A stretch of 6,971 nt of DNA from Verrucomicrobiota bacterium. GTDB lineage: Bacteria; Verrucomicrobiota; Verrucomicrobiia; Chthoniobacterales; UBA10450. This document shows, piece by piece, positions 1-5,603 of the stretch (position 1 is its first letter; the number at the start of each line of letters is the position of its first letter). The notes beneath the pieces were generated by a model. That model had not been told where the DNA came from. It made no database searches and saw only the letters and a list, made by a program, of their open reading frames with translations. Location of the stretch: positions 1 to 6,971 of the forward strand of contig QHRI01000055.1 in assembly GCA_003221375.1 (NCBI GenBank), in the 5' to 3' direction. Both the position numbers and the translations under genes were made by a program.

Positions 1-255
1 TTCATCATTAATTTCTTCTGGAGCATCAAACACGGCGAGAAAGTGAACGATAACCCGTGGGAAGCGACCACTCTGGAGTGGACTGCGCCTTCCCCGCCGC
101 CGCACGGAAATTTCGTTCATACTCCTGTAGCCTATCGTGGTCCCTACGAATACAGTCTCCCTGGACGCGAACGCGATTTCACGATGCAAAACGAACCGGT
201 GGAAGCGACGGAGCGGACTCGCCGAAAGCCGCCGGCCGAACCAGTTCTGGCTTAG
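1..255 (+). CDS. ctaD: Cytochrome c oxidase subunit I, C-terminal end (partial)
   Basis: Open from the first base of the window to a TAG at 253-255, giving the last 84 residues. The gene starts upstream. Subunit I is the heme a / heme a3-CuB catalytic subunit that reduces O2 and pumps protons in the inner membrane; none of the metal ligands lie in this piece. Visible are the end of the last membrane helix (FIINFFWSIKHGEK) and the typical extramembrane tail, with NPWEATTLEWTAPSPPPHGNF at about residues 18-38. The NPW-ATTLEW-PSPPPHxNF signature is highly characteristic of bacterial CtaD tails. After it comes a charged stretch rich in Arg and Pro with no conserved motif. Subunit III starts 10 bases after the stop, so the genes are surely co-transcribed. 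Identity is secure despite truncation; whether the enzyme is aa3 or caa3 cannot be read from this fragment. Confidence 0.95.
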   Translation, partial: FIINFFWSIKHGEKVNDNPWEATTLEWTAPSPPPHGNFVHTPVAYRGPYEYSLPGRERDFTMQNEPVEATERTRRKPPAEPVLA

Positions 256-265
256 GTCGAACGCA

Positions 266-1123
266 ATGGAAATTCCGTACACAGTCTCCACCCGTCCCGA
301 TACCGGACTTTGGAACGCCAAGATCGGTATCTGGCTCTTCCTGGCGTCGGAAGTGATGCTGTTCGGCGCGCTTTTTTCCGCCTACATTTTCTTACGAATT
401 GATGCGGCGCCAGGGACCTGGCCGCACGGACTACTGAACGTCCCAGTCGGCACGATGAACACGGCAATCCTGATCATATCGTCGGTCACTGTCGTGCTGG
501 CGTGGGCGGCGCTGAAGATGAGGAGATATCGAGCCTATTGGTGGTACATGCTGGCCACGATCACGTGCGGGCTGATTTTCTTGACCGTCAAACTCGCTTA
601 CGAATGGCCCCAGAAGTTCGAGCACTTCGGCGCTTACATTAAACCTGATGCGCTCGCAAAGTACGAACAATATTTAGGTAACGAACGGCGCCTTGAAAAG
701 GGGCTTGAACCGCGGATCGAGATCACGGGTCACCTGCATAGTCAAAATGCGAAGGAATACGAAGTCGCACTCGATCCGGTAAATGCTCATCCCGATGATC
801 CGGCAATGGATCGGCCGCACTTTATACCGCTGCCGGTCACTGAGAAAATCGCCACGATCGAGAAGGCGGATGTCCAGCGTGCAACGATGTTTCTGCCAAC
901 GCACAGCGCCTATTTTGCCAGCTATTTCACCATTACCGGCTTGCACGGTCTGCACGTGCTCGGTGGTGTGCTCGTGTTCATTTACATGTGGCTGCCGGTC
1001 AGCAAAAAACTCTACCAGCGCAATCCCGAGCATCTGGCGAATCGCGTCGAAGTGAGCGGCCTTTTCTGGCACTTTGTTGATCTGGTCTGGATATTTGTGT
1101 TTCCGCTCTTTTATCTGCTTTAG
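266..1123 (+). CDS. ctaE: Cytochrome c oxidase subunit III
   Basis: A 285-residue integral membrane subunit of the heme-copper oxidase that stabilises subunit I. I chose ATG 266 although the frame is open from 137, because the upstream part overlaps ctaD and is not subunit III-like, while homology-like sequence begins at MEIPYTV. A weak AGG at 254-256 lies 9 bases upstream. Five membrane helices are visible at about residues 20-44, 63-84, 91-112, 217-244 and 264-285, the short five-helix form of the family. Family motifs are SEVMLFG (28-34), TGLHGLHV (224-231) and FWHFVDLVWIFVF near the C-terminus. Unusual is a hydrophilic stretch of about 100 residues (roughly 114-214) between helices 3 and 4, rich in Glu, Asp, His and Pro, where most relatives have a short loop. 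By the known topology of the family it should face the periplasm. The next gene starts 2 bases after the stop. Confidence 0.95.
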   Translation: MEIPYTVSTRPDTGLWNAKIGIWLFLASEVMLFGALFSAYIFLRIDAAPGTWPHGLLNVPVGTMNTAILIISSVTVVLAWAALKMRRYRAYWWYMLATITCGLIFLTVKLAYEWPQKFEHFGAYIKPDALAKYEQYLGNERRLEKGLEPRIEITGHLHSQNAKEYEVALDPVNAHPDDPAMDRPHFIPLPVTEKIATIEKADVQRATMFLPTHSAYFASYFTITGLHGLHVLGGVLVFIYMWLPVSKKLYQRNPEHLANRVEVSGLFWHFVDLVWIFVFPLFYLL

Positions 1124-1125
1124 CC

Positions 1126-1470
1126 ATGAACAATCCGCCTGATATTTCGCAAGATTCCAAGGAGTACGAGGAATACGCGCACGGCATACAAAAGCACGTC
1201 AGAGGTTATCTGATGGTGGGCGCGCTCCTGCTCACGTTTACTGTGATCACCGTCGCGCTGTCGTACGTCCATTTCGGTACCGACAAGGCAAACATAGCCA
1301 TTGCCATGCTGGTGGCCACAATCAAGGCGGGGGCAGTCGCCGCCGTATTCATGCATTTGGCGGCCGAAAGACGCCTGATCTACCGCATTCTGATTTTTAC
1401 GGGCTTTTTTGTGCTTGGCCTCTTCTGGCTTATTTTATTGGCGTGGTACGACTACCCAGTCTTTCACTAA
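1126..1470 (+). CDS. ctaF: Cytochrome c oxidase subunit IV family protein (CyoD/CtaF-like)
   Basis: A 114-residue protein with a charged N-terminus (SQDSKEYEEYAHG) and three membrane helices at about residues 27-48, 56-78 and 85-107. The middle helix ends with KAGAVAAVFMHLAAERR (67-83), which matches the K-x(8)-FMHL core of the prokaryotic COX4/CyoD family. In that family the protein is a small accessory subunit that helps assemble the CuB-containing subunit I. It follows ctaE with a 2-base gap and has no recognisable Shine-Dalgarno sequence, which points to translational coupling. Length and helix count are normal for the family. The family call rests on the FMHL motif, the three-helix layout and the position after subunit III; the exact symbol (ctaF, coxD or cyoD) is a naming convention. 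Confidence 0.88.
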   Translation: MNNPPDISQDSKEYEEYAHGIQKHVRGYLMVGALLLTFTVITVALSYVHFGTDKANIAIAMLVATIKAGAVAAVFMHLAAERRLIYRILIFTGFFVLGLFWLILLAWYDYPVFH

Positions 1471-1680
1471 ATGTCGCTTAAAGGCTTCCATATTGTTTTC
1501 ATTATTTTCTCGACGCTGCTTGCGCTGGGAGTGGGACTGTGGTGCGTCTGGGTCGATCTGGTGGAAGGTGCGCCAATTTATCTTGCAGGCGCCATCGCAT
1601 CATTTGTGACCGCCGTTGCGCTGATCGTTTATGGCATCTGGTTCTACCGCAAAATGAAACGGCTGCGGATCATCACATGA
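1471..1680 (+). CDS. Small two-helix membrane protein of unknown function in the oxidase operon
   Basis: A 69-residue protein whose ATG directly follows the TAA of the subunit IV gene (zero-base gap) and whose TGA overlaps the next ATG (ATGA at 1677-1680). Such tight packing on both sides argues strongly that it is a real gene. Two hydrophobic segments are visible at about residues 5-27 (GFHIVFIIFSTLLALGVGLW) and 36-59, joined by a short acidic linker (WVDLVEGAP). The C-terminus is basic (YRKMKRLRIIT), which by the positive-inside rule should be cytoplasmic, placing both ends inside and the linker outside. I do not recognise a named family or metal-binding motif. Its position between subunits IV and II suggests a small accessory subunit or assembly factor, but that is inference from context alone. 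Confidence 0.8.
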   Translation: MSLKGFHIVFIIFSTLLALGVGLWCVWVDLVEGAPIYLAGAIASFVTAVALIVYGIWFYRKMKRLRIIT

Positions 1681-1937
1681 AAACGAAGATTCTGTCAGCC
1701 TTCTTGCTATTTATTTTTTCGCCTGTTGGACAGGCGCTGGCCTGTCCGTTCTGCTACGGCGCGAAGGATGGAAAATCGACTGAGCACATGGCAGTTGCGA
1801 TCTGGTTTCTTTTTGGCGCTGTGATGTCGGTGCTGGGCGGAATCGGAGCATTCAGTTTTCATCTTTGGCGGCATGGACGCATGCCTGCCGAACCTCACCA
1901 TGAGATCACCGAGGAAGATCTGAGCAAATATGAGTAG
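1677..1937 (+). CDS. Small exported/membrane protein with a CPFC motif, unknown function
   Basis: An 86-residue protein. The frame is open from further upstream, but ATG 1677 is chosen because it overlaps the preceding stop as ATGA and gives a clean signal peptide: MKTK, a hydrophobic core at 5-17, and AxA-type cleavage at ALA before Cys23. The mature protein begins CPFCYGAKDGKSTEH (23-37), with a CxxC pair at Cys23 and Cys26. A membrane helix follows at about 39-62, then a polar tail with RHGRMPAEPHHEITEED. Predicted layout: a tiny periplasmic CPFC head, one anchor helix and a cytoplasmic tail. A lipoprotein is less likely because Leu is not at the usual -3 position. CxxC pairs bind copper or do thiol exchange, so a role in copper delivery to the CuA site of the following subunit II is plausible, but I recognise no named family. 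The stop overlaps ctaC by 8 bases. Confidence 0.82.
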   Translation: MKTKILSAFLLFIFSPVGQALACPFCYGAKDGKSTEHMAVAIWFLFGAVMSVLGGIGAFSFHLWRHGRMPAEPHHEITEEDLSKYE

Positions 1938-2781
1938 CCTCGCGCTGATCAACGAATTTCTGGGAATGCCGCCCAATACAGCCTCATCGCATGGTTACCA
2001 AATCGATCACATCATTGAGTTCTGCCACTGGTTCATGGCGGCGCTTTTTGTTGGGTGGTCGGCGTTTTTTATTTTTGTTCTGATTCGGTTCCGGAAACGT
2101 CGCCAGCCTGGTGCGGATCATAAGGGTGTGACGAGCGGCATCTCGACGCATCTGGAATTTTCAGTCGTCTTGATCGAGGCGGTGCTCCTCCTCGGCTTCG
2201 CAATTCCACTTTGGGCCAAACGTGTGAATCAGTTTCCACCGGGAAAAGAAGCGCTGCTCGTCCACGTGGTCGCACAGCAGTTCAGTTTCAATTATCACCT
2301 GCCAGGACCGGATGGACAATTTGGCCGGCGCGATATCAGCTTTGAGAGCAACTCAAATCCGCTCGGCCTCGATCCAAACGATCCCGCCGGCAAGGACGAT
2401 ATCGTGACGTCTGGCGAACTTCATGTGCCGGTGAATCGGCCGGTGGTTGCGGAACTTTCCTCAAAGGATGTCATCCACGATTTCTTTTTACCAAGCATGC
2501 GGATCGCGGGCGACGCAATCCCCGGTTCACTCATTCCGATCTGGTTCACTCCCATCAAGACCGGGACCGACGAGGTGATTTGCGGTCAGCTGTGCGGTTT
2601 GGGTCATTACGGGATGAAAGGTACACTCGTAGTGGATACGCCGCCGGACTATGAAGCCTGGCTAAAGGAACGCGCTGAGCTGGCCCGCGGCGCGCAAAGC
2701 GCTCCGTCGCCAGCGCCAGGCGCGCCGCAGCCTCAAAACAAACCGTCTGTACCTGTGGTATCGCCGACTCCCGGCGGGTAG
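1930..2781 (+). CDS. ctaC: Cytochrome c oxidase subunit II (CuA subunit)
   Basis: A 283-residue protein that takes electrons from cytochrome c through its binuclear CuA centre and passes them to subunit I. Two N-terminal membrane helices (about 29-53 and 76-96) are followed by a periplasmic cupredoxin domain (about 108-245). All CuA ligands are present: His183 (VIHDFFLP), Cys218, Cys222, His226 and Met229 (CGQLCGLGHYGM). Two positions differ from the textbook pattern. Gln220 replaces the Glu that normally contacts both CuA (backbone) and the Mg site (side chain). The aromatic motif usually QWxW is QQFSFNYHLPG (116-126), with Phe where the electron-entry Trp is expected. The tail (about 252-283) is rich in Pro, Ala and Ser and shows no heme c motif (CxxCH), so the subunit itself is not of the caa3 fused type. 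The ATG lies in the 3' end of the preceding gene; GAGGA at 1911-1915 is a possible but distant ribosome site. Confidence 0.96.
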   Translation: MSSLALINEFLGMPPNTASSHGYQIDHIIEFCHWFMAALFVGWSAFFIFVLIRFRKRRQPGADHKGVTSGISTHLEFSVVLIEAVLLLGFAIPLWAKRVNQFPPGKEALLVHVVAQQFSFNYHLPGPDGQFGRRDISFESNSNPLGLDPNDPAGKDDIVTSGELHVPVNRPVVAELSSKDVIHDFFLPSMRIAGDAIPGSLIPIWFTPIKTGTDEVICGQLCGLGHYGMKGTLVVDTPPDYEAWLKERAELARGAQSAPSPAPGAPQPQNKPSVPVVSPTPGG

Positions 2782-2787
2782 TCGTTT

Positions 2788-2867
2788 CTGTAGCGGCGCT
2801 CTGTGAGTGCCGAATTACCAATGCTGTCGACCCCAAGAAGCTCGGCGGTCGGAGACCGTCGCTACAG
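2788..2867. repeat. REP-like inverted pair (GTAG type) between ctaC and ctaA
   Basis: Two 26-base arms, 2788-2813 and 2842-2867, are inverted copies of each other with 20 of 26 positions identical, separated by 28 bases. Each arm reads CTGTAGCG followed by its own small palindrome: GGCGCTC-TGT-GAGTGCC in the left arm, and GACGGTC-TCC-GACCGCC in the right arm read on the minus strand. A GTAG tetranucleotide followed by an imperfect hairpin is the hallmark of REP sequences, and a head-to-head pair is the usual BIME arrangement. The pair fills almost the whole ctaC-ctaA gap and runs into ctaA, whose residues AVGDRRY are encoded by the right arm. Both candidate ctaA starts lie inside it. A similar unit follows the sco gene at 5432. 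Confidence 0.8.
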
Positions 2868-3879
2868 TAAATGGCTTAACCGTTTCACGTGGCTCATTTG
2901 CGTGGCCGCACTGCTGCTTATTTGCAGTGGCGGAATGGTCACGAGCAAAAACGTGGGTCTCGCGGTGCCGGACTGGCCGACCACGTTCGGCTACAACATG
3001 TTTCTGTTTCCCGTTTCAAAATGGGTCGGTGGAATTTTGTTCGAACACACGCACCGCCTGATCGCGTCCGCTGTTGGATTCCTGACGATCATTCTGACGA
3101 TCTGGCTTTGGCGCAGTGAAAGCCGGCGATGGGTGCGCAATCTGGGCCTAATCGCGCTGGCCGGCGTCATCTTGCAGGGGATTCTCGGTGGTCTGCGCGT
3201 CACGATGCTCAAAGATGAAATCGGCATCTTTCACGCGTGCGTCGCTCAAGCCTTTCTCGCACTGATGGTGGTGATCGCGCTTGTAACAACAAACTTTTGG
3301 CGCTCTCTCGGGGAAATTGATATTACTCCAAAGAAATTCGCGCCGATTCGAACACTGGCCATCGCAATCACAGTCGCGATCTATGTGCAACTTGCCCTGG
3401 GCGCGACAATGCGCCATCAGCATCGCGATCTATCGATTCTCGATTTTCCCACGGCAAACGGAGCGTGGATTCCCGATACAAGCGCGACAGCCCTCGCCAA
3501 GATCAACGCCTGGCGCGATGCGCGCGGCCTGTCGGACGTGGACGCTTTCCAAATTTGGCTTCAAATGTTACACCGTTTTGTCGCGCTGCTGATTGCAATC
3601 GGTGTCATTGCATTTTGTTCGCGCCTTTCGAGAGACGCGCGCCAGGTTCCGGCGCTCAAGCAATTGTCGATCTGGTGGCTCGTATTTCTTCTCGTTCAGC
3701 TGACGCTGGGTGCATGGACAATTTGGAGCAATAAAGCCGCGGACATCGCGACCGCGCATGTCGCCGTTGGGGCGATCATGCTATCCTTTGGTGTGAGTAT
3801 CTCGGCTATGTGCTGGCGACTCGTGGCGGTGTCGCGACACGGCGCACTCGGCGAGCGCGCCCTACCAATTCCCGCATGA
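2821..3879 (+). CDS. ctaA: Heme A synthase (COX15/CtaA family)
   Basis: Converts heme O to heme A by oxidising a methyl group, supplying the cofactor of subunit I. Eight membrane helices are expected and the hydrophobicity fits. Numbering from ATG 2821 (352 residues), the four conserved heme-binding histidines are visible: the EHTHR motif (75-79), GIFHA (His138), LHRF (His251) and TAH (His313). Other family marks are PDWPTTFG (50-57), GGLRV (123-127) and LGATMRH with DFP (about 193-210). The Cys pair found in the first external loop of Bacillus-type CtaA is absent. The start is uncertain: GTG 2803 would add six residues, and an in-frame TAG at 2791 rules out anything earlier. Both starts sit inside a REP-like pair, neither has a clear Shine-Dalgarno sequence, and the residues before the first helix (SAVGDRRYS) are REP-encoded. 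The stop overlaps ctaB as ATGA. Confidence 0.93.
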   Translation: MLSTPRSSAVGDRRYSKWLNRFTWLICVAALLLICSGGMVTSKNVGLAVPDWPTTFGYNMFLFPVSKWVGGILFEHTHRLIASAVGFLTIILTIWLWRSESRRWVRNLGLIALAGVILQGILGGLRVTMLKDEIGIFHACVAQAFLALMVVIALVTTNFWRSLGEIDITPKKFAPIRTLAIAITVAIYVQLALGATMRHQHRDLSILDFPTANGAWIPDTSATALAKINAWRDARGLSDVDAFQIWLQMLHRFVALLIAIGVIAFCSRLSRDARQVPALKQLSIWWLVFLLVQLTLGAWTIWSNKAADIATAHVAVGAIMLSFGVSISAMCWRLVAVSRHGALGERALPIPA

Positions 3880-4781
3880 AAACCGCCGCGCTCGAAGTCG
3901 AAACTGCGAAACATGCGTTCGCGCCGAGGAGGTTCGTCACTGATCTCTTCGAGTTAGTCAAAGCGCGGTTAACGTCGCTTGTCTTACTGACTACCGCCGT
4001 CGGGTTTTATCTCGGATCGGGATCGACTGTCGATTATTCCGCATTGTTTCGCGTCGTCTTCGGAACAGCAGCCGCGGCTGCCGGTGCGGCGGCGCTCAAT
4101 CAGTGGTGGGAACGCAAAGCGGATGCGTTGATGCATCGGACGAAAATGCGCCCTGTGCCGGCGGGCCGAATGCGACCGGCCGAAGCGCTCGCGCTTGGCT
4201 TTGTCTTCTCGATCTTTGGGATTGGCTATCTCGCGCTGACTTGCAACGCGCTGAGCGCCGTGCTCGCTGCGATCACAATCACGATTTACATCTTCGCTTA
4301 TACGCCGCTCAAGCGCGCCAGCACGGCGAACACAATCGTCGGAGCCATCCCGGGTGCCATCCCGCCGGTGATCGGCTGGGCTGCCGCTCGCGGCGCAATT
4401 GATGCTGGTGCGTGGAGCCTTTTCTTAATTCTTTTGCTATGGCAACTCCCGCATTTCTTCGCCATCGCCTGGATGTACCGTGAAGACTATTCGCGAGCGG
4501 GTTTCCGCATGATTTCAAGCGATGACCTCAGCGGCGAGCGTAGCGCCAGTCAAAGCGTGCTTTTTTGCATCCTGCTTCTGATCGTGGGAGGCTTGCCGGC
4601 ATTTGTTGGAATCGTCACGTTCGCGTATTTACCAATCGAATTGCTCCTTGGCAGTTTGTTTATCGCTGTCGCCATGCGGTTTTTAAGAGTCCGCACCAGA
4701 GAAGCTGCGCGTTTGTCGTTCGTAGCATCGATTGTTTACCTGCCGCTGTTGCTGGTAGCACTTGTCCTGACAAAATCATGA
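3876..4781 (+). CDS. ctaB: Protoheme IX farnesyltransferase (heme O synthase)
   Basis: A 301-residue polytopic membrane prenyltransferase of the UbiA superfamily that adds a farnesyl group to protoheme, giving heme O for CtaA. The frame is open from 3810, but ATG 3876 is preferred because it overlaps the ctaA stop (ATGA) and places the usual short leader before FELVKARLTSLVLLT (25-39). The first polyprenyl-diphosphate site is N75-QWWERKADALMHRTKMRP, an NxxxDxxxD-type motif in which the first Asp is Glu79 and the second is Asp83. The second conserved loop is YREDYSRAGFRMIS (201-214), following WQLPHFFAIAW. AYTPLKR (141-147) and GAIPGAIPPVIGW (156-168) are also typical. Length is normal for CtaB/CyoE/COX10. 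It lies between ctaA and sco with 4-base overlaps on both sides, so its production is coupled to its pathway partner. Confidence 0.95.
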   Translation: MKTAALEVETAKHAFAPRRFVTDLFELVKARLTSLVLLTTAVGFYLGSGSTVDYSALFRVVFGTAAAAAGAAALNQWWERKADALMHRTKMRPVPAGRMRPAEALALGFVFSIFGIGYLALTCNALSAVLAAITITIYIFAYTPLKRASTANTIVGAIPGAIPPVIGWAAARGAIDAGAWSLFLILLLWQLPHFFAIAWMYREDYSRAGFRMISSDDLSGERSASQSVLFCILLLIVGGLPAFVGIVTFAYLPIELLLGSLFIAVAMRFLRVRTREAARLSFVASIVYLPLLLVALVLTKS

Positions 4782-5431
4782 GCACAACTTCTACCACAAT
4801 GAATCAGGCGCCGTCACGCAGCGGCATCGCTTGGAAACTGATCCTGATTCTGATTCCCATTCTTACTTTGCTACTGCTACTTTGGCTGCGTTACATCGAG
4901 GTGGCAGCTCTTCAGCAACGAACTGTTTCTTCATACGGAACAGTCCCAGCTTTTCAGCTGGTGAATCAAAATGGACAGGCGTTTGGTTCCGCGCAGTTGA
5001 CAGGCAAAATCTGGATTGCCGATTTCATTTACACCACTTGCCCAGGGCCTTGTCCAATGATCAGTAGCCGGATGAGCGAACTGCAAAAGCCACTGGAAAA
5101 GACCGACGTGCATCTGGTTTCATTTAGCGTCGATCCGGAGAAAGATACTTCGCAAGTCCTGCGCGGTTACGCGGATAAGTTACAGGCAGATCCTGCGCGT
5201 TGGGATTTTCTAACAGGACCGAAGAGCGCGATCTACAAACTCTCGCACGATGGTTTCAAGCTCGCGGTTTCAGACGGGAGCAGCGAACAGGGAATTCCCG
5301 TGCATAGCACGCGGATGGTGCTGGTGGATCGGCACGGTCAGATCCGCGGCTATTACGATGCCACTGAAGCAGACGCCGTAACGAAATTGCTGGCAGACGC
5401 AAATCATCTGCTCCGCGAGCAACCGAAATAG
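4778..5431 (+). CDS. sco: SCO1/SenC/PrrC-type copper chaperone
   Basis: A 217-residue membrane-anchored thioredoxin-fold protein that matures the CuA centre of subunit II. The frame is open from 4565, but ATG 4778 overlaps the ctaB stop (ATGA) and gives a short cytoplasmic leader followed by one membrane helix (about 19-37, KLILILIPILTLLLLLW), after which the domain is periplasmic. The copper site is complete: Cys88 and Cys92 in TTCPGPCPM, and the distant His176 in IPVHSTRMVLVD. The family's SFSVDPEKDT (115-124) and Gly-Lys-Ile-Trp strand (76-79) are also present. Length is normal. It is the last gene of the oxidase operon; its TAG (5429-5431) is followed at once by a REP-like repeat. Sco proteins of this type may also act as thiol reductases for the CuA cysteines, which cannot be told apart from sequence. 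Confidence 0.95.
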   Translation: MSTTSTTMNQAPSRSGIAWKLILILIPILTLLLLLWLRYIEVAALQQRTVSSYGTVPAFQLVNQNGQAFGSAQLTGKIWIADFIYTTCPGPCPMISSRMSELQKPLEKTDVHLVSFSVDPEKDTSQVLRGYADKLQADPARWDFLTGPKSAIYKLSHDGFKLAVSDGSSEQGIPVHSTRMVLVDRHGQIRGYYDATEADAVTKLLADANHLLREQPK

Positions 5432-5494
5432 CTGTAGCCGCGGTCTGTTTGTGACCGTCTAACGATGGATCGGCGTCAAAGACGGAGATAAACG
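5432..5494. repeat. Degenerate GTAG-type REP pair after sco
   Basis: The left unit (5432-5460) starts CTGTAGC, like the ctaC-ctaA repeat, followed by the stem GCGGTC / GACCGT around a 7-base loop (TGTTTGT, apparently lengthened from TGT). The right unit (about 5471-5494) is a much more worn inverted partner; read on the minus strand it contains CCGTCTTTGACGCCG. The first base of the unit directly follows the sco stop codon. A 10-base direct repeat, GAAATAGCTG, occurs at 5425-5434 (over the sco stop) and 5501-5510, bracketing the pair. The hairpin may protect or end the operon mRNA, but there is no U-run typical of an intrinsic terminator. Confidence 0.6.
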
Positions 5495-5529
5495 ATTTCA
5501 GAAATAGCTGGCGTGAGAGCGTTTTTGAA

Positions 5530-5599
5530 AATAGCCCAGCGTTTTAACGCTGGGTAAATAGTTTTTGCAACGCAGCGAGTCCCGGCCGGGACGACAGAA
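5530..5599 (+). repeat. Left REP doublet of the RAYT cassette
   Basis: Contains two hairpins separated by 24 bases. The outer one is the perfect palindrome cccagcgttttaacgctggg (5535-5554), preceded by AATAG. The inner one is the 14-base perfect palindrome gtcccggccgggac (5579-5592), followed by GACAGAA. Bases 5530-5555 recur exactly, inverted, at 6105-6130, and 5576-5599 recur inverted at 6061-6084 with 2 mismatches. The 24-base spacer has diverged between the two ends, although its length is kept, so the hairpins rather than the spacer appear to be conserved. Confidence 0.85.
5535..5566 (+). terminator. Possible intrinsic terminator of the oxidase operon
   Basis: A 9-bp perfect stem (CCCAGCGTT with AACGCTGGG, two-base TT between; the effective loop will be larger) is followed by TAAATAG and then five Ts at 5562-5566. 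It lies about 100 bases after the sco stop in the correct orientation. The 7-base gap before the T-run is longer than in a standard terminator, and the hairpin belongs to the RAYT repeat, so a termination role is secondary and uncertain. No better terminator candidate is visible in this convergent region. Confidence 0.3.
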
Positions 5600-5603
5600 C
5601 GCT

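Noticed and set aside
137..265. N-terminal extension of subunit III from an ATG at 137
   Set aside because: It overlaps the ctaD 3' end in another frame and its residues do not resemble subunit III; ATG 266 fits the family and follows the ctaD stop.
3810..3875. Extended CtaB reading from ATG 3810
   Set aside because: It overlaps the ctaA 3' end and encodes an Arg-rich stretch without family resemblance; ATG 3876 forms an ATGA junction.
4565..4777. Extended Sco reading from ATG 4565
   Set aside because: This part lies inside ctaB in another frame; ATG 4778 overlaps the ctaB stop and gives a normal signal-anchor.
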